64,000 nt of DNA, taken from Serripes groenlandicus. Taxonomy: Eukaryota; Mollusca; Bivalvia; Cardiida; Cardiidae. Positions within the stretch are counted from its first letter, which is position 1, and each line of letters starts with the position of its first letter. Under the pieces are notes generated by a model. It saw only the letters and a program-made list of their open reading frames with translations. It did no database searches and was not told the origin of the DNA. A program made the position numbers and the translations under genes. This document shows positions 22,513 to 35,200 of this stretch, piece after piece. Location of the stretch: the NCBI GenBank assembly GCA_031761405.1, contig JASEVX010000013.1, positions 41,874,730 to 41,938,729 on the forward strand, in the 5' to 3' direction.

Positions 22513-22824
22513 TATCTCTTTTTGTAGCCGCCTGCAGTAGATGTACCAAATTGCGTCTACAGGTTGAAAACATCTAGGCAAGATATCTCTACAAATGCAG
22601 ATATAACATATTTCCTTTTGTAGCCGTCTTCAGTAGATGTACCAACATGTGTCTACATGTGGGAAAAACAAGTTTCACTATTCATTCTTTATTTTTTATT
22701 TTGTTATTGCAAAGACTTATCCCTAGATATATACAATATCTTGTTTAAGAACAAAATATGATGATAATAGCATTAAATCCTTTCTTAAATAAAGCAAATA
22801 CGAAGCAGACCACTTTGAAAATAA

Positions 22825-23092
22825 TATGAGCCGTTCCGTGGGAAAACCAACACTATGGACTCTGCGTAATGTATCGACCCAGATCAGCCTGCGCAGTCCG
22901 CGCAGGCTAATCCGGGCCGACACATTCCGTCACAGGGTGATAGAGGTATAGAGTAATGATTCCTGAAACAGAAATTCCACAGCAGGCGAAAAGTGTCTGT
23001 CCGGGTTAGCCTGCACGGCATGCTTAAACTGATCCGGGTCGAAACTTTGCGCAGATTCCACAATGTTGGTTTTCTCGCGAAACGGCTCATAT
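22825..23092 (+). mobile_element. MITE-1, full-length copy
   Basis: gagccgttccgtgggaaaac to ttctcgcgaaacggctcata, with both subterminal arms intact. Confidence 0.87.
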
Positions 23093-23094
23093 GT

Positions 23095-23220
23095 AAAAAT
23101 ATGGAACATTATGGAATTCATTTGAAAACATTGCCGCAAAAAGAGAAATTGCTAAAGTGTTTTCGCAAGGTGTCTGCTGCTGATGCGGCAAAATACGTCT
23201 GTAAGGGGGAAAGGGTTAAG
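23095..23220. mobile_element. MITE-2 fragment
   Basis: aaaacattgccgcaaaaaga, ggtgtctgctgctgatgcgg, and gggggaaagggttaa. Confidence 0.6.
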
Positions 23221-23409
23221 ACATGCATCGTTATAATGTATAAGAAGTGTACTTATTCATTTGAAAATGTGCAGCAAACGACGTTTTGAATCTTCAAGGC
23301 ATCTTTTGTTTAATCATTGCCGTATAAATATGTTAACAGAAATGCGATAAAAGGTATAATTGCACGTGATGAGCAAACCATTTCTTTCACAAGGTTTTTG
23401 TTTTAACTC

Positions 23410-23613
23410 TTTCGCTGTCAATGTCAATAAAAAGGCTTTTGCAAACAATACAGAGTCGGGTGAGACAGCTCGTAGTAAGCTGTTTCTCCTGAGATCTGCA
23501 TTGTTTGCCACTTAGATATTACATTTTACCAAATGACCTGTATGACTAAATGTAGTGGTTCAATTTTTCATGGAGGAGTCGACTTTGTTCAATTTGACAG
23601 TGAAAGAGTTAAC
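23410..23613. mobile_element. MITE-4 copy
   Basis: ttaactctttcgctgtcaat and gacagtgaaagagttaac ends; gagacagctcgtagtaagct inside is itself palindromic. Confidence 0.75.
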
Positions 23614-24164
23614 AATTGTCTGCTGCATATAATTCAAAATTCGTCTAGACGGGTTCAATTACATGTTGCACCGTTATACAGGTCAAATAACGCCAAATAC
23701 ATCCGCGGTCAGGCTGATCTTAAAGTCCCTAACATTAAAAAGGTTTGTGTATACCTTCATCAGAAAGCATTGAATATATGACACATATATGTGTACAGTA
23801 ATTGTAAATATGTACAGATTTCACTGAACATGCGATATTATCAATTGTAGTAATTTGACCCTGTCTGAAAGTGAAAGAGGAGTATGTGAAAAAACAGTTG
23901 AGGCGAGCACGATTGAGTTCCAAATAATGGCAACCATCTTCGCGGGGTGAATTCTTTCTTCCATAATGCATAACACCTATTTTTTTTTTTTTTTTTTGGA
24001 TTACCTAAAAATTAAGAGGTTGCTTTTTCCAATGCTATAGGGTGGTCCGCCTTTAACAATTGAAGAGAAATGTGACTTTTGAGGATTGAAACTTGATGAT
24101 TTACATGTAAACAAAAGAAGGAATTGAATTGGGGTAATGTGACATTATAAGTTATTGGGTTTGT

Positions 24165-24295
24165 TACTGACCCACTACGGAAATATAAGGGGTCTGTAGG
24201 ATTAATAGGGGGCGAGGCGATAGCCGAGTCCCCCTATTCATCCAACAGACCCCCTATATTTCCGTAGTGGGTCAGTAACAAACCCAATAATGTAT
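24165..24295. repeat. long hairpin, about 60-bp arms
   Basis: ttgggtttgttactgaccca ... and tgggtcagtaacaaacccaa are complementary through cactacggaaatataagggg. The loop is about 40 bp (gggggcgaggcgatagccga). A solo arm fragment, cccctatagaagtataagg, occurs at 24437. Confidence 0.85.
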
Positions 24296-24747
24296 GTATT
24301 TCGTCGACCACTTTAAACTGAACTATACTGTAACTTGTTGATATTTGTTGGTAGCATAATATTACGTCATGAGTAAAAGATCTATTAATATTGATTAAAG
24401 AATTGGAATAGATATATTATTTTTTACATTACTCACCCCCTATAGAAGTATAAGGGGTCTGAACGTGACACACTTTAACCAATGAAATTGCAAGAATTTC
24501 GTAGGAGGCGAAATAAATATGTATGGCTGTCCTATTGAAGAAAAGCACCTTAAAACCACATGAAGCATGCCGAATGTATCTGGAGATACACACGTATGTT
24601 CGAAAAGTCATCAATAAATAAATAAACGAAATAAAATGACAGCCGTTTCTTTCAGTTCGACTTCTACTTGAATTATAGAACGGATCCGAGGAAAACAACC
24701 ATTCTTGGCAAGGTATCTGGAAAAAAATATATGCAAATGTTGTTGAT

Positions 24748-24818
24748 TTTCTAAATATGAACTAGCGACCTCCCGCACCGAGGCTGACGCTCTACCACTA
24801 CACCATTGAGGCGGTTGA
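24748..24818 (-). mobile_element. SINE family A head fragment
   Basis: Plus-strand cgacctcccgcaccgaggct and ctctaccactacaccattga are the complement of the tRNA-like head; no body is present. Confidence 0.6.
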
Positions 24819-24837
24819 TAAAAGGAAATCATTCACA

Positions 24838-25000
24838 GTAACTTTTTCAGCGCCGTATTCCCTTAAGTAAACTCTTCAATGTTCGGGTGACTCCATTATT
24901 ATATAATAAGAGATTTGGAATATTTTGATAATTTAAAACAGGCAAACAATACGGATCGGAACGAGTTGTCTCGCCTGAACGTCTAATGGACTAATTTTTA
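24838..25000. mobile_element. MITE-4 partial copy
   Basis: actttttcagcgccgtattc, gtgactccattattatataa, and ggcaaacaatacggatcgga leading to the central gagttgtctcgcctgaac. Confidence 0.6.
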
Positions 25001-25084
25001 AATATTACATTAACTATATAATTATGGTTAAAGGAATAAACATGCCTCTGGTTTACGGCGTCCATGGGTTTCCTTGGTTAGCAT

Positions 25085-25300
25085 TGGCGGCTGTAAAGAT
25101 ACAAATTTATATTGATTTCAACATGATTTCAGTTACATCACGGAGACAGTTCACTTATTCACGACCCCTGAGTTAACAAACCAGTAGAAGACATGCCCTG
25201 CCCAAGGTCTTTCCACCAGAACCGCAGCGACTTAGGATCGAACCCGGGACGCCCGGTTTCAAGTCGCAGACGCTAGACACTCGGCAACGACCGATTCCTC
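25085..25300 (-). mobile_element. SINE family C copy
   Basis: The plus strand shows the inverted tail gatttcagttacatcacgga and the head complement aggatcgaacccgggacgcc. Confidence 0.65.
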
Positions 25301-25407
25301 GAGAAACTTGTTAACACAGTGATGTTATTTATCAAACCACATTTTATCTGTTTATTTTACAAGAGTAATGACAATACAAATTCTGCTACTGTAAGTAAAA
25401 AATAAGT

Positions 25408-25640
25408 TTGTATGGTCTTTTACGCCGCTATCAACAATGTATCAGGTACATCACGGAATATCCTGAAATTACCACTACTCCAGGACTATTTATCCTGACA
25501 CAACGGCAGTGATCGCCATTGGAGAGATTGCCATTACCATCTTTAAGTATTTTGTATGTATGTCCCAGCTTGGGTTCGACTCCTCGAACACGCGAGCCCG
25601 AGGCACACTCTCTACCGCAGAGGCGGTAAGAACAATAAGA
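25408..25640 (-). mobile_element. SINE family A copy, diverged
   Basis: Inverted tail ttttacgccgctatcaacaa and B-box region gggttcgactcctcgaacac; the middle is degenerate. Confidence 0.6.
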
Positions 25641-25917
25641 AGTTGTCTTATTTCGCATGTGACTCATAGAGTTTTATATTTTTATTATAGTTTAATAAAA
25701 AATATGTTTCTGTCAGAGCACGAAGTATTTTCTTATACTTCTTAAGTTTGTAGTCGTTCTGTTTGTGTGGAAATATCCCGAAAAACCAGAACCCGATTAT
25801 CACATGACTTGAACAGTGATTTTGGTTTTTATATACATATTCTTTGTATATCATGTTTAATTTTGCAGTCGACATGCCTGCCTAAAGATAACAATATTTG
25901 TAAAAAGCCTCACTTAC

Positions 25918-26216
25918 GTTCAGGTACGTTTGGTTTATTATCAATGCCAGTACTATTCTTTTTAAAACAATCAAATATGCTCGATTTGTTTTTAGGAGGC
26001 GGGGATAGGGGCGAATGCGGAGGCGGGGCCTCCTTGATGGGCAGCGGGGGACCCTCCCTACTGTCTACTATTGGCCCCGCCCTCTCCATTCCAACGAATC
26101 TTTGAGTCCGTACTGGTACGTGTACGATACGTCGTTTGATGGGTCTCTCGGCGATACGACCTACTCGAGGTGGGCCTGCTCTTCCGATACGTCTCACACC
26201 TCCTCCGCTTCTACAA
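25918..26216 (-). CDS. cadherin gene exon 17: cytoplasmic tail
   Basis: Acceptor GTTATTTAG, codon AT|T joined, then CRSGGGVRRIGRAGPPRVGR...PIKRRIVHVPV...EAPPPHSPLSPPPKNK...FDCFKKNSTGID. The tail is basic at first, then proline-rich with SH3/WW-type PPxP runs. It ends either at TGA 25912-25910 by reading through, or at 25918 with a perfect GTAAGT donor to an unseen exon. A ctcgatattac minisatellite lies about 20 bp upstream of the acceptor. Confidence 0.78.
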
Positions 26217-29200
26217 CTAAATAACACATACTTTTCGATATTAGCTCGATATTACCCCCTCGATATTACCTCGATATTACCTCGATACCTCGATATTACC
26301 TCGATATTACCTCGATATTACCGCCAGATATTGAAATGCGTTCCAGTGAAATGTATTGTCAGCTTCGTACTGAATGTATTGCTGGTAAATAGTTTCACAA
26401 AAGTATCATATTCTTAAGCTTATATTCCCCTTGGTTATTCAAACACTCAACATCACCATCATCATCATAGTTTATCAAATATCTAATATCAACATGTTTA
26501 CCAAATCATGCATTTTCCTTTTGACCATATTGTTCAATAGATAAGAAACCGACGAGTACGCACTCCAGTAGGAGATAGACTTTATAAGCTTTAAGCTTTC
26601 TTTCTAATCCTTTTCCTTTAGAAATCTGTTATTTTTATACTAAGTCGAGGGCATGGCGTGAAATGGTTGTAACTAAAAAAAAATTGTTTAACCAACGTTA
26701 ATCACCTCGCCATAAAGTCTTTATAAGCGTTAAATCATTTTTCTTGGTAAACAATGGAAATTTAGGTGCCATTGCTCGTTTCGAGCAATGGCACCTAAAT
26801 TTGCATTGTTTACAAAGAGGTCAAAATTGCCCCTAAACCAGGGTTTTCAAAATAGGTTTTTAGTTACAGCCGTTACACACAAATTAAAGCCCTCGATGTA
26901 ACGTTTATTGAATAAGATATGTTCAAACTAAACTAATAATTATAAAAAGCAAACCTCTTATGAAATCCTATCACGATAACAGCACGGCAGTAATCCTGAT
27001 TGCTTGTATGAGAAATGCAAACTGCTGGTATGCAATTTTAAAACTTCATACGGCATATCTATTCCAGGCAATGGATTCGAGTCAAATGATTTATTCGAGT
27101 GATTGATGTTTAGAGAAATCGGTAGACAACTGCATACACAGTGCGAATAATTGATAATAAAAGGTCAAAAAACACTTACATCCTTCCGATAGAGGAGCAG
27201 GCACCCGGGTTCGAACAGCATCTGAAACACATATATCCAAGGAGGCCGAGAGCTGCTAACCCCAGTAAAATGGCGGGAATGAGCCATGCTAAGTTGCCCG
27301 GATCAGACAAGAAGGAACTGATAGAGCTGTACGTCGAGGGTGTTGCGGTCGTGGTCGTGGTGGCTGCGGTGGTAGTGACCACGTCTACGATGTTTATCGT
27401 GACGGGCGCCGTGTCTGTATGACCTTAATGAAGAACATTTCTTTTGAACTCGGCAATTTCCGTATGAAATCATTTAAGATCGGTATTATTAGTGGACATG
27501 CCGGTGATTTCCACCGATCTCTTACTCCATCGGTCGGTTATCGCCGAATTTTTATAGTGTTCAATAATACCGATCTTGTACGGAAATTACTTAGACAATT
27601 ATAAAGACTAAGTACGACCCTTCAAAAATTAAAGAGTTAAAATAAATCTGATTGTATCTGATTGTATCTGAAACTGTTAACAGTGACTGGCGTCTTGTCT
27701 TCATTACCTTAACAAAGAACATCCCTTTTGAACTCGGCAATTTCCGTACATAATCATTAGAGCCGTTCCACAAAGAAACATCATTATGAACGCTGCGTAA
27801 TGTATCGGCCCAAATCAGCCTGCGCAGTCTCAGTGGGAAAGAGGTAATAGACCTTGTTTATTTGATAATTCTAATAAATCATCGGAGTATATGTTATAGT
27901 ATAGGTAATTGACCTTGTATATTTGATAATTCTAATAAATCATCGGAGTATATGTTATAGTATAGGTAATTGACCTTGTATATTTGATAATTCTAATAAA
28001 TCATCGAAGTATATGTTATAGTATAGGTAATAGACCTTGTATATTTGATAATTTTAATACATCATCGAAGTATATGTTATAGTATAGATAATAGACCTTG
28101 TATATTTGATAATTTTAATACATCATCGGAGTATATGTTATAGTATAGATAATTGACCTTGTATATTTGATAATTCTAATACATCATCGGAGTATATGTT
28201 ATAGTATAGGTAATTGACCTTGTATATTTGATAATTCTAATAAATCATCGAAGTATATGTTATAGTATAGGTAATAGACCTTGTATATTTGATAATTTTA
28301 ATACATCATCGAAGTATATGTTATAGTATAGATAATAGACCTTGTATATTTGATAATTTTAATACATCATCGGAGTATATGTTATAGTATAGATAATTGA
28401 CCTTGTATATTTGATAATTCTAATAAATCATCGGAGTATATGTTATAGTATAGATAATTGACCTTGTATATTTAATAATTCTAATACATCATCGGAGTAT
28501 ATGTTATAGTATAGGTAATTGACCTTGTATACTTGATAATTATAATACATCATCGGAGTATATGTTATAGTATATGTAATTGACCTTGTATATTTGATAA
28601 TTTTATTACATCATCGGAGTATATGTTATAGTATAGATAATTGACCTTGTATATTTGATAATTTTAATACATCATCGGAGTATATGTTATAGTATAGATA
28701 ATTGACCTTGTATATTTGATCATTCTAATAAATCATCGAAGTATATGTTATAGTATAGATAATTGACCTTGTATATTTGATAATTCTAATAAATCATCGA
28801 AGTATATGTTATAGTATAGGTAATTGACCTTGTATATTTGATAATTCTAATAAATCATCGAAGTATATGTTATAGTATAGATAATTGACCTTGTATATTT
28901 GATAATTCTAATAAATCATCGAAGTATATGATATAGTATAGATAATTGACCTTGTATATTTGATAATTTTAATACATCATCGAAGTATATGTTATAGTAT
29001 ATGTAATTGACCTTGTATATTTGATAATTTTAATACATCATCGAAGTATATGTTATAGTATAGATAATTGACCTTGTATATTTGATAATTTTAATACATC
29101 ATCGGAGTATATGTTATAGTATAGATAATTGACCTTGTATATTTGATAATTCTAATACATCATCGGAGTATATGTTATAGTATATGTAATTGACCTTGTA

Positions 29201-32200
29201 TATTTGATAATTCTAATAAATCATCGAAGTATATGTTATAGTATAGATAATTGACCTTGTATATTTGATAATTTTAATACATCATCCAAGTATATGTTAT
29301 AGTATAGGTAATTGACCTTTTATATTTGATAATTCTAATAAATCATCGAAGTATATGTTATAGTATAGATAATTGACCTTGTATATTTGATAATTCTAAT
29401 ACATCATCGGAGTATATATTATAGTATAGATAATTGACCTTGTATATTTGATAATTCTAATACATCATCGGAGTATATGTTATAGAATAGGTAATTGACC
29501 TTGTATATATTTGATAATTTTAATACATCATCAAAGTATATGTTATAGTATATGTAATTGACCTTGTATATTTGATAATTTTAATACATCATCGAAGTAT
29601 ATGTAATTGTATAGGTAATTGACCCTGTATATTTGATAATTCTAATAAATCATCGAAGTATATGTTATAGTATAGATAATTGACCTTGTTTATTTGATAA
29701 TTTTAATACATCATCGAAGTATATGTTATAGTATACAATTATCGCCTTTTAGTGAGGTCGATACGTGTTTTTGTCGACTTGATAAAAGTGATATCGACCG
29801 AGGACGAAGTCCGAGGTCGATATCACTTTTATCAAGTCGACAAAAACACGTATCGACCGAACCTAAAAAGGCGATAATAGTTTTATTATTAAATTCAGGG
29901 AATTTAAATAATCCGTAAAACACTTTACTGCAGTTGCAGTACCTCTTTTGGTGTTCTTTGCATCAACATTATCTAAGATAATTTGTTTTTCTTCGTCTGA
30001 CAGATGAACAAAGCGTCCGTCAGCCATTATGTTTGTTTATAGTATGACGTCATAGAACTTGTACCCGTGCTATTTCGCTCGCGGCCACGCGCTCCAAGTC
30101 GATTCGTCTTTTTTAGCTCCGCCCTAGAGTCAATTCCACTTTTTATCAGATATCATGTGACCGTGTCTGTGCCAATCAAAATCATTAAATAAATTGATTT
30201 AATAATAATATAGATAATTGACCTTTTGTATTTGACAATTCTATGAAATCATTGAAGTATATGTTACAGTATAGATAATTGACCTTTTATATTTGATAAT
30301 ACTAATAAATCTTTGAAGTATATGTTATTGTATAGGTGATTAACTTGTATATTTGAAATAATTGATTTCGCCGAATTCTTTGACTTACTATGCCGAGCTT
30401 CACAGGCACCATATTCCAAACGACGAGGTCTAACAATAACCTTTATATTAGTTACGTTCACACTTATTTATTCTAAATCGATTGCGAAACAAGCTTTCAG
30501 CTTATAATAACTACGCTCGAGGTCTGCTTCCTTTAGCCTTTACCAGAAGTCGCGCCGTTTGTCTGGAAAAATCCAAAAACAGAACTCTAGATAAGGGGCA
30601 TTTTTCATTTGATAAAATCCTTATTTGTCACTCAAATCCTATGTTGCCCGCATCATATGGTTTTATTGGATAACAAGAGAGATATTTTGGGGGAAAGGAT
30701 CAGTTCACTCCTCCTTATCTGGTCCTCTGTAAAAAGGCAGAACCCTCACTCAAATCACGGGATTGGAACCAGGTACGAGAGTCTGCCGCTCTACCTCTGT
30801 ACAGCTGTAACTGTATGTTATATTATTGTTTAACACGATTGCCACCTTTGCTTGATATATTTAACTTGTCTTTTATAAAATTAATAAAACTCAGAGCGGC
30901 TGTTTTATTGTTGCGAGGTATTATAAATCAAATGCGCATTAATGAGCCGGTGCTCCAAATCACATGACCAAGCACAATTGACAGATAACGCTACATTCTG
31001 GGACTACTAATAGTATTAGTAGTCCCAGCTACATCGAAGAGGCTAAAAGCCCGTATAAATAAAGAACAGAACAGAAGCTTTATTCTTTCACTTGAACACA
31101 AATGGTTCATCGTCAAAATAAATACAATACAATATACATGTGCATGTACAATATATAAAGGACACCGAATGAATGTATGCTTGTTTACAATGGCGGTCAC
31201 TTCTTGACACCGGTCATGGTCGAAAAAATCATGACACTTCTTTCAATGAAATGTGATTGAGCTAAATGAAATTATGCAACAATATGGGCCGTTCCGTGAG
31301 AAACCAACATTATGGACTCTACGTAATGAATCGACATAGATCAGCCTGCGCTGTCTGCGCAGGCTAATCCGGGCAGACACATTCCGTCTCAGGGTAATAG
31401 AGGTAAAGAGTAACGATTCCTGAAACAGTAATTCCAAAGGAGGCGAAACGTGTCTGTCCGGGTTAGCCTGCGCGGCATGCTTAGACTGAACAGGGTCGAT
31501 ACTTTACGCAGAGTCCATAATGTTAGTCTTCTTATAATTATTCGGCTCATATTGAGCAATACACGAAACAAACCTGCGTCATCCGTTACGGTCAATGTAA
31601 ACGTCCGAGTCGTCGGGGCATTGATATTGGTCCAGTCCCGTAATGAGACAAACTCGCCGTTTTCGTTGACTCCAAAATCACTGTAAATACACACAGGGGG
31701 ATTGCAATAAGTCACTCCTCTAGAAAACATACTCTTGGATTGATTGAATGGGGCTTTACGCCGCTTTCAACAATTTGTCAGTTATATCACGGTGTACCAG
31801 TACTACTGGTCCATTTATTCTGACACCAGCCACGCAGTCGTAATGCTAACCCCACAACCCTGATCACCACGGAGGGAAGCCATTACTACCATTTGTAAAG
31901 TCTTCTGTATGACCCGACCGGGGATCGAAACCGCGACCTCCCGCACCCGAGCAGAAAGGGTCATTTTGGACGTAGGGATAGACGTTTTATATGCTGCGAG
32001 CCTTAGTCGTCAAATGTCAAATTTAGTCCTAAAACCATATGGTTTACAGTTTGCTTAACATTGACTGTAACTATAAAGTCTCAAAGAAGTTTAAGTTTCT
32101 TAATTGTTTAAAATTAAACGTTTTAAAATCTGCTCTAAAAAGATCAATTAGATAAAAAAATGAAAAAAAAAAAGAACTCATAGGTGCTTAAATATTAACA

Positions 32201-35200
32201 TATATTAAGGATGTACTGAACTGAAAAGTGGATTTTTCATAATATTTAACTTTTGTTGTAATATTGTTTTTTTGAAAGTTGGATATATGTTAAATTAAAA
32301 AAAAAAAAAAAAAGGTATGGTACTGGGCTTTTTTTTTTGCTAGATCAATTTATAAAAGCCTTATGATGAGCGGTTTTTTTGCTATTTCAGCCCATGAAAT
32401 AAAAAATGTTTTCACGCAAATTGCCGATATTTGAAAGATGAGATGCTAATTGTTTATCTTCTTGTGGTTTTAATCTCATTCTGAAGGTATTATATCCATA
32501 TCTTTGGAAGTTCCTGCAATACATTGTAATTAAAGCTAAAAAATAGACACTATTTGACACTAATGAAAATCCATATTTGTCAGATTTAAGAATAGACAAT
32601 TTCAAAACTTTGAAATAAGGAAAAAACATATTTGTAATATTTAACTTTTTCTGAAACTTCTCTACGTTATTTCAATTACTATCATTTATCAGATTTTAAT
32701 AAGAAAAGTATATGTCGCTGGGCAATATTTTCAGTTTTTCTTCTTTGAATGGCTAAAAAATGTTAAAATATGAATATATATTTATTAATTTTTCAAACAT
32801 ATCTTCAAATGTCAAAAAAGTTTTCCAATATTTTCTACTTTTTTTCAAAACAATATGATACTATACAAGTTTTAGATTAAAATTTATATACATGGACTTT
32901 AATATGTTCTTTTTTACCAGTTCTATTTCTTAATCCAACACGGCAACTGGACAGCGTCTCACGAAAAAATTGAAGGCTCATGCAAAAAATAGGCCCTTTA
33001 TCTCAAGCAAATTTTATCCACTTTTTTTTAAATTTTGAAGAATTATAAAAAGGTATAATGACTAAACAGGTTTTAATTGACAACAAAATAAGAAGATTTA
33101 ATAAGAAAGTAAAAAAAAAAAAAAAAAATTTTAAATTTCAAAACCTCAGTTCAGTACATCCTTAAGGTTTCATGCCTCTGGCTATAATTTAAGTATGACA
33201 CAAGCTTTGGAAGGAGAGCGGGAAGTCTATTCTCCTTCCAGTTTAGCAGAAAGTATATTAACAAAACATACGAAGTTATTTTAAAAAGTTTAAATTTAAT
33301 GATATATTCATGTATTAACATGTTTTATGTGAGCTTTTAACCACTCTCCTTTTAAGATTTAGCAGATGTAGCGGATTATTAGAGTTCCTCGTTCGAATAT
33401 GCCAATGGGATTAACTACTTGAGTCTAACGGTCGAAATGTCCTATAGCCTTTGTACTCGAGAGTTAACTCACTTCTTAAATTCCATTCTTAAAATAGTCG
33501 ATTGTATAAGCAAATTAATGAAAATATCAAAATTGAGCATTGATGAAATTAAAAGAAAAAGTTCACATGTATAGTCAACATATAGCAAGAATACAATGGA
33601 CAGAATGAACAAACTGTATGGGGAGGAACGATTTAAGTTTAGAAATTCAACAGATTTTTATAATTAGGCAAAAACGTGCCCCGAATTTCGGGGCCGTAAA
33701 CCAAACAGTTAAAAAAGCGTAGCCTAGGCGCTCGTCAGGGTCGTAAATCAAACTATTTAAAAAAGCGTAGCCTATGAAGTTGGGGAAAAGTTATTCAATA
33801 CAAATTAAATGTGTCTAAAGATTTGAAATAACGGTAGAAGACATACATATTTTGCATCTTTTTGTTTCTTAAATCAGTCAATACCATTTATTGATTCATA
33901 AAGATTGCTTTTTTCAAACATATAATAGAGTTTTTCTTAACAATAATAATGTTGGTTGCTCCCTTTTCGATTACGTCACCCCATGGTACAATATTAAAAC
34001 CTATCCTATACTGACGCCGCGCTTCCACATTCAAATGTACAGTTATTGTCACAAGTACTGCATTTTCCCCCAGGGAATCCGCCGTGGCCTAGTGGTAAGC
34101 GTCGGGGATGTTGGGACCGGGCGTCCCGGGTTCGATCCCAAATCGAGGCGCTCCGGTCATGATGGAGTGCCATTTGGCAAGGCACAGTTCCTAGCCTAGT
34201 ACTGGTTTGTGATCATGAATAAGTGAACAGTCGCCGTGATATAACTGAATTTATGTTGAAAACGGCGTAAAACAACAAACAAACAAACAAAGCATTGTCC
34301 CCACCGTTTCATGCACACTTTCATGCCATATACAACGACATGATGAAATAAACAAACCTTGAATCTGTTGTATACTTGTGACGTCTGTGTTTAGCAAGAA
34401 AGTCGTCATCGGTAGCGTCTGCGTTCCCGAAAACTGCTCCAACTCCCGTATCGTTACTTATTGTTTCTGTGTACGAAGTTTTAGTCAAAACAGGAGGGTT
34501 GTCATCCTCTGCGTTGACCGTAATTTGTAACTGTAAAAAAATGTGCGAAGGCATGAGATTATATGTTAAAATGGGCACACTGTAAAACATGTGATGGCCT
34601 GAGAATATATGTAAACATTCGTATTCTATTAAAACATGTGATGGCCTGAGGATATATGTTAATGCGTATACTGTAAAATATGTGATGGCCTGAGAATGTA
34701 TGTAGAAATGTACACACTATAAAACATGTGATTGACTGAGAATATATGCATACATTCGCACACTGTAAAAACCACTGTAAAAAAACATGTGATGGCCTGA
34801 GAATATATGTAAAATGCGCACACTATAAGACATGTGATGACCTAAGAGTATATGTAAAGATACGCACAATGCTAAACCTGTGATGGCCTGATAATAGGTG
34901 TAAAACTGCGCTCACCGTAAACCATATGATGGCCTAAGAATAGGTGCAGACATGCGCACATTATAAAACATGTGATGGGCTAAGAATACATATAAAAATG
35001 CGTACACTGTAAAACATGTGATGGCCTGAGAATATATGTAGAAATGCGCACATTATAAAACATGTGATGGCCTGAGAGTATTTGTAAAAATGCGCACACT
35101 GTAAAACGTTTGATGGCTTTAAACTATATGTAGAAATGCGCTCATTATAAAATATTTGATGGGCTTAGAGAATAAATGTAGAAATGAACACATTTTAAAA

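Larger units (their letters stand above)
29738..30205 (-). mobile_element. insertion in the 61-bp satellite carrying a hairpin end and an ORF start
   Basis: Satellite unit remnants continue on both sides (gttatagtata before, atagataattgacctttt after). The insert has a hairpin at 29740-29878, the 54-aa frame, and a GC-richer segment with tagtatgacgtcatagaact. Confidence 0.6.

Noticed and set aside
27845..29737. CRISPR array
   Set aside because: The units are contiguous 61-bp tandem repeats with no variable spacers, and this is an animal genome. The same holds for the 25-, 33- and 46-bp arrays.
29694..29923. Near-identical frames on both strands around the 29.74-kb hairpin
   Set aside because: The identical peptides on both strands are a consequence of the perfect inverted repeat, not a gene.
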